A DNA stretch of 9,444 nucleotides from Bacillota bacterium (GTDB lineage: Bacteria; Bacillota; Clostridia; Acetivibrionales; DSM-1351). Shown here in pieces: positions 7,165 to 9,444 of this stretch; positions within the stretch are counted from its first letter, which is position 1, and each line of letters opens with the position of its first letter. The translations under genes were made by a program, and so were the position numbers. Below the pieces are notes generated by a model, which saw only the letters and a list, made by a program, of their open reading frames with translations, was not told the DNA's origin and did no database searches. The stretch is from contig JAEWSZ010000233.1 of NCBI GenBank assembly GCA_023397905.1, forward strand, positions 1 through 9,444, given 5' to 3'.

Positions 7165-7220
7165 AGCCGGTGCGAAACCATTGATAAACTGGGTTTTGCA
7201 CCGGCTTTAATAATTTATTA
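7165..7220 (+). terminator. Strong Rho-independent terminator after paaK
   Basis: AGCCGGTGC (7165-7173) pairs perfectly with GCACCGGCT (7198-7206), and the helix continues inward through a G:T wobble, AAA/TTT and CC/GG to about 15 pairs around a loop of about 12 nt. T-rich sequence follows (TTTAATAATTTATT). It starts 12 nt after the paaK stop and most likely ends the iorAB-mgsA-paaK transcription unit. Confidence 0.85.
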
Positions 7221-7228
7221 TAAATTGA

Positions 7229-7276
7229 AAATAACCAATGGGAATATACTGTGGAAAGTAATCTTATTGGTTATTT
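7229..7276. repeat. Inverted repeat 1 of a tandem pair (11-bp arms)
   Basis: AAATAACCAAT (7229-7239) is perfectly complementary to ATTGGTTATTT (7266-7276), around a 26-nt loop. It lies in the gene-free stretch between paaK and the adaptor gene, after the paaK terminator, and ends one base before a second, stronger inverted repeat. No U tract suited to termination follows it. Confidence 0.8.
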
Positions 7277-7277
7277 C

Positions 7278-7327
7278 AGTGTCCCGGGATAAAATGAGTA
7301 TCTCCGCCCGTTTTATCCCGGGACACT
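7278..7327. repeat. Inverted repeat 2 of a tandem pair (17-bp arms)
   Basis: AGTGTCCCGGGATAAAA (7278-7294) is a perfect inverted copy of 7311-7327, around a 16-nt loop (7295-7310). Only CTTTAC follows, so the T tract is too short for a typical terminator, though it could still act as one. Other possibilities are a protein-binding site, an mRNA-end stabiliser, or a small mobile-element relic. I found no convincing target duplication at the edges. Confidence 0.85.
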
Positions 7328-7357
7328 TTACAGTTTGTTCACAATTCAAACACAGGT

Positions 7358-7387
7358 TTGACATAATGATTTAATACTATTTATAGT
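7358..7387 (+). promoter_or_regulatory. Probable sigma-A promoter of the adaptor gene
   Basis: A perfect TTGACA (7358-7363) is followed after 18 nt by TATAGT (7382-7387). Transcription would start near 7394, giving an untranslated leader of about 125 nt before the ATG at 7520. The box pair lies just downstream of the tandem inverted repeats, so a protein bound there could act on it. Alternative -10 boxes (TTTATA at 16 nt) overlap. Confidence 0.55.
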
Positions 7388-7390
7388 GAG

Positions 7391-7483
7391 TCAATTACCT
7401 GAATATGGTTTGATCCGGCAAAGCTGAGCATCTCATTTTAATTTAGATACGAAACCGGCGGAAGGACGCCGGGTTATAGTTGA
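7391..7483 (+). promoter_or_regulatory. Structured leader, candidate cis-regulatory RNA of unknown class
   Basis: The ends can close a helix: TCAATTA (7391-7397) with TAGTTGA (7477-7483), seven pairs with one G:U. Inside lie a strong hairpin CCGGCG/CGCCGG (7455-7460 with 7467-7472, loop GAAGGA), a small TTTG/CAAA hairpin (7409-7412 with 7419-7422) and a third weak one (ATCT/AGAT, 7430-7433 with 7445-7448). A helix-closed multibranch fold is typical of riboswitches, but I could not match a known class. The predicted start near 7394 would trim the first closing pairs, which weakens the case. No clear intrinsic terminator follows the fold. Confidence 0.33.
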
Positions 7484-7519
7484 ATCATTATTAAAAACCA
7501 GGATTGAAGAGGTGGAATT

Positions 7520-9444
7520 ATGCAGAAAGGCATAAAGCATATTAAGTGGAATAAGAAGAAAATCATAGTGCTTTCAGCGGTGGCTGTGGCGGTGGTTGCA
7601 GTTGCCATCGGGATATTTGCCATAACCAGAGGCAATGCCGCCAAAAATGCGGCGGCGTCCGCTCAGAGGACTACACGGGTTGTAAGGGGAAATATTGAAA
7701 TAAGTCTCTCAGGGTCGGGAACGGTAACTTCAGCTAATACATCCGACCTGATGTCAAATGTCCAGGGAAAAATAACAAAAGCATATTTCAAGGAAGGGGA
7801 CAAGGTCAAAAAAGGCGATCTGCTTTATGAGATTGACGATACCGACGCCAGGCTGAATATTCAGAAGGTTGAGAACTCCATAAGCCAGGCAGAACTCAGC
7901 GTCAACAGCACTCAGAAAAGTTATTCAAATCTGACGGTCAAAGCGCCTTTTGACGGGAAAGTAACAGATATTGCCGCCAAAACAGGTGACAGTTCAAACA
8001 ACGGAATGACCCTGTTTACCATAACCCAAACATCAAAGCTGACTCTGGCGGTGCCTTTCAGCACAGCCGCCATAAATGATATAAAGGTTGGGCAGAAAGC
8101 CCAGGTGCAGGTCCAGGAATTTTACGACACCGTCGAGGGCACAGTTACGGCAATTGACGATTATACATATACATCTTCCGAGGGGGGAACTGTCAGAAAT
8201 GTGGAAGTTACCGTAAATAATCCGGGAAGGCTCACAGATACAAATACGGCTGTGGTCGCTGTTTCAACGGCCAACGGAAATAAGGAAAGCAGCCAGACCT
8301 GCAAATTTGAGTATGCCAGCAAGCAGATAGTAAAGGCCCAGGCAAACGGTACTTTTACATCGGTGAATATCAAGGAAAATCAGTATGTAAAAAAAGGCGA
8401 CACCCTGGTACAGATAGAAAATGATGACCTCCAGGTAACTTCACAGACCAACGACCTGAAGGTCCAGGACCTTCAGAATCAGCTTGCGGCAGCGCAGAAG
8501 CAATTGGAGGACTATAAAATTTATTCGCCCATAGACGGCACCATCACAGGTGACACGGCGGTGGAGGGCGACAGCGTAAAATCAGGAGATGTGCTTATAA
8601 ACATAAGGGATTTTGACCAGATGCAGTTTACCATTTCCGTAGACGAGCTGGATATTGCCAAAGTCAAGGTGGGACAAAAGGCGTCCATAACAATTGACGC
8701 GCTGGAGGAGACCACTGCCAAGCCGCTGAGCGGAGAAGTCATTTACAAGGCAATGGAGGGAGATTCCACCAACGGTGTGGCCACATATGATGTGACCATC
8801 AAGATAAACGAAACCGAAAATCTGCTTGCGGGGATGAATGCCAACGCGACAATAATATTGAATGACGCCCAGGATACTCTCATGCTGCCGCTGGAGGCAA
8901 TATCCAAAGTGGGTGACAGGGTGTTTGTCAGGGTGGCCGGAACGGGAAATTCGTCCGGACAGGGGGGCCAACAATTCGGAGGCAGGAATAATGCTCCCGG
9001 AGCGGCAGGCAATTCAGGAGCAGGTAATCAGGGGAATCCGGATTCAAGCGCGACCGCAAATACAAATCAAGGCAATGGAAATAGCAATGGTAATGGCAAT
9101 AGCGGGGGTAATACTGGCAGCAGCAACAGAACAAACGGAAACGCAGGGGGCTACGGCGGTTACGGAAACGGATACGGCCAGGGCGGAAGACAAGGCAGTT
9201 CGGGAGCTTCGTCCGCAAGAAGGCAGATGTCCGCCGCATTTACACAAAATCAGGAATATTACGCCAATACGGAAATGAAAGAGGTTGAGCTTGGAATCAA
9301 CAATGACGAATATGTGGAAATAAAAAGCGGGTTATCGGAAGGTGATGTGGTTGTACTTCCGCCGCTTGTGACAATTTCAAATTCAGGCAGCGGAACCAAT
9401 ACCCAGGGAGGCTTTGGCCTTGGAGGCGGCTTCGGAGGAGGCTT
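7520..9444 (+). CDS. Membrane-fusion/periplasmic-adaptor-like protein (HlyD/MacA/YknX type) with duplicated modules, 3' end cut by the window
   Basis: The frame is open from ATG 7520 to the window end, 641 codons without a stop. AGAGGTGG (7508-7515) precedes it closely. Proteins of this family link an inner-membrane ABC transporter (MacB/YknYZ type) to extracytoplasmic substrate. A basic N-terminus is followed by one membrane segment (about 15-35), with the rest outside the cell. Then come half a lipoyl domain (79-107, EGDKVKKGD), a short helical hairpin (108-137), the other lipoyl half (138-165, APFDGKV) and a beta-barrel (174-235). The set repeats: lipoyl half (268-301, NQYVKKGD), hairpin (303-331), lipoyl half (332-362, SPIDGTI), barrel (368-452). 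A membrane-proximal part starts near 453, is split by a Gly/Asn/Gln/Ser-rich insert (about 475-570), resumes at about 576-612 (LSEGDVVVLPP), and a Gly-rich tail begins near 620. Usual relatives have 350-450 residues. ATPase and permease genes are expected just downstream. Confidence 0.88.
   Translation, partial: MQKGIKHIKWNKKKIIVLSAVAVAVVAVAIGIFAITRGNAAKNAAASAQRTTRVVRGNIEISLSGSGTVTSANTSDLMSNVQGKITKAYFKEGDKVKKGDLLYEIDDTDARLNIQKVENSISQAELSVNSTQKSYSNLTVKAPFDGKVTDIAAKTGDSSNNGMTLFTITQTSKLTLAVPFSTAAINDIKVGQKAQVQVQEFYDTVEGTVTAIDDYTYTSSEGGTVRNVEVTVNNPGRLTDTNTAVVAVSTANGNKESSQTCKFEYASKQIVKAQANGTFTSVNIKENQYVKKGDTLVQIENDDLQVTSQTNDLKVQDLQNQLAAAQKQLEDYKIYSPIDGTITGDTAVEGDSVKSGDVLINIRDFDQMQFTISVDELDIAKVKVGQKASITIDALEETTAKPLSGEVIYKAMEGDSTNGVATYDVTIKINETENLLAGMNANATIILNDAQDTLMLPLEAISKVGDRVFVRVAGTGNSSGQGGQQFGGRNNAPGAAGNSGAGNQGNPDSSATANTNQGNGNSNGNGNSGGNTGSSNRTNGNAGGYGGYGNGYGQGGRQGSSGASSARRQMSAAFTQNQEYYANTEMKEVELGINNDEYVEIKSGLSEGDVVVLPPLVTISNSGSGTNTQGGFGLGGGFGGG
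8941..9222 (+). repeat. Low-complexity Gly/Asn/Ser/Gln-coding tract inside the adaptor gene
   Basis: About 95 codons consist mostly of Gly, Asn, Ser and Gln, with NGNG-like and GGYGGYGNGYG-like runs and no sign of helices. The DNA shows imperfect GGNAAT-type repeats (for example AATGGTAATGGCAATAG around 9087-9103). It interrupts the membrane-proximal domain, which resumes afterwards, so it looks like an expanded surface loop. A second Gly-rich stretch begins near 9379 and runs off the window. Confidence 0.75.

Larger units (their letters stand above)
7154..7519. other. 366-nt gene-free region between paaK and the adaptor gene
   Basis: The region holds, in order, the paaK terminator, two adjacent inverted repeats, a sigma-A-like promoter and a foldable leader. 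A 75-codon frame starting at 7147 runs through the hairpins up to 7374, but it has no ribosome binding site and a composition forced by the repeats, so I do not call it a gene. The signals together mark a boundary between two transcription units. Confidence 0.75.

Noticed and set aside
7147..7374. 75-codon frame starting in the end of paaK
   Set aside because: It spans the paaK terminator and both inverted repeats, lacks a ribosome binding site, and its sequence is dictated by the hairpins.
7391..7490. Assignment of the adaptor leader to the c-di-GMP-I (GEMM) riboswitch class
   Set aside because: Only short pieces (GCAAAGC, GCCGGGTT) resemble the consensus. The GNRA-capped helix and the GGGACGC block are absent, and a strong local hairpin competes with the required fold.
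9060..9200. Possible CRISPR or tandem-repeat array in the repetitive stretch
   Set aside because: Repeats are short, imperfect codon repeats in frame with a protein. There are no regular spacers or repeat units.
8862..9278. 138-codon plus-strand frame inside the adaptor gene
   Set aside because: It is a second frame of the Gly/Asn-rich tract, kept open by the repetitive base composition. The main frame shows clear adaptor domains on both sides.
1..9444. Search for tRNA, rRNA, insertion-sequence transposase, toxin-antitoxin, or defence genes
   Set aside because: None was recognisable. All long frames are explained by metabolic, signalling, translation-factor or transport genes.

Overview
The window looks like chromosomal DNA of an anaerobic clostridial Firmicute. 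The evidence is AGGAGG-type ribosome binding sites, frequent ATA/AGA/AGG codons, sigma-A-like promoters, a ferredoxin-dependent 2-oxoacid oxidoreductase, and a YfmM-type ABC-F protein. No rRNA, tRNA, CRISPR array, integrase or transposase gene is visible. The species cannot be fixed from the sequence.

Layout. Positions 1-324 hold the 3' end of an unrecognised gene, followed by a hairpin terminator (397-440). A probable promoter (490-519) then leads to a monocistronic ABC-F ATPase (585-2141). A two-way hairpin (2149-2200) separates it from a convergent P-II signalling gene (2246-2587, minus strand). A divergent intergenic region (2588-2800) carries start signals for P-II on one side and for iorA on the other. 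On the plus strand follow iorA-iorB (overlapping by 8 nt), mgsA and a paaK-like ligase gene, the last two each preceded by a gap of about 110-140 nt. A strong terminator (7165-7220) closes paaK. Two back-to-back inverted repeats (7229-7327) come next, then a good promoter (7358-7387), a foldable leader (7391-7483), and a membrane-fusion/adaptor gene (7520 to the window end, 3' truncated).

How the genes fit together. IorAB would interconvert arylpyruvates and arylacetyl-CoA with ferredoxin as electron carrier. The PaaK-like enzyme would form the same arylacetyl-CoA esters from free acids. Together they form a short aryl-acid/aromatic amino acid module that could run towards fermentation or towards salvage. 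Methylglyoxal synthase, between them, belongs to triose-phosphate overflow and has no obvious chemical link. The divergent P-II protein lacks the uridylylated tyrosine of enteric GlnB but keeps its nucleotide-binding residues, so nitrogen or energy sensing beside an aromatic amino acid pathway is plausible but unproven. The last gene probably begins a separate MacA/YknX-like export operon whose ATPase and permease genes would lie beyond the window.

Most of the window is ordinary metabolism and housekeeping. The parts most worth a second look are the adaptor with two lipoyl/hairpin/barrel units and a Gly/Asn-rich insert, its structured leader, the tandem inverted repeats before it, and the mutually exclusive hairpins between mgsA and paaK. 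No clearly new multi-gene system was found.
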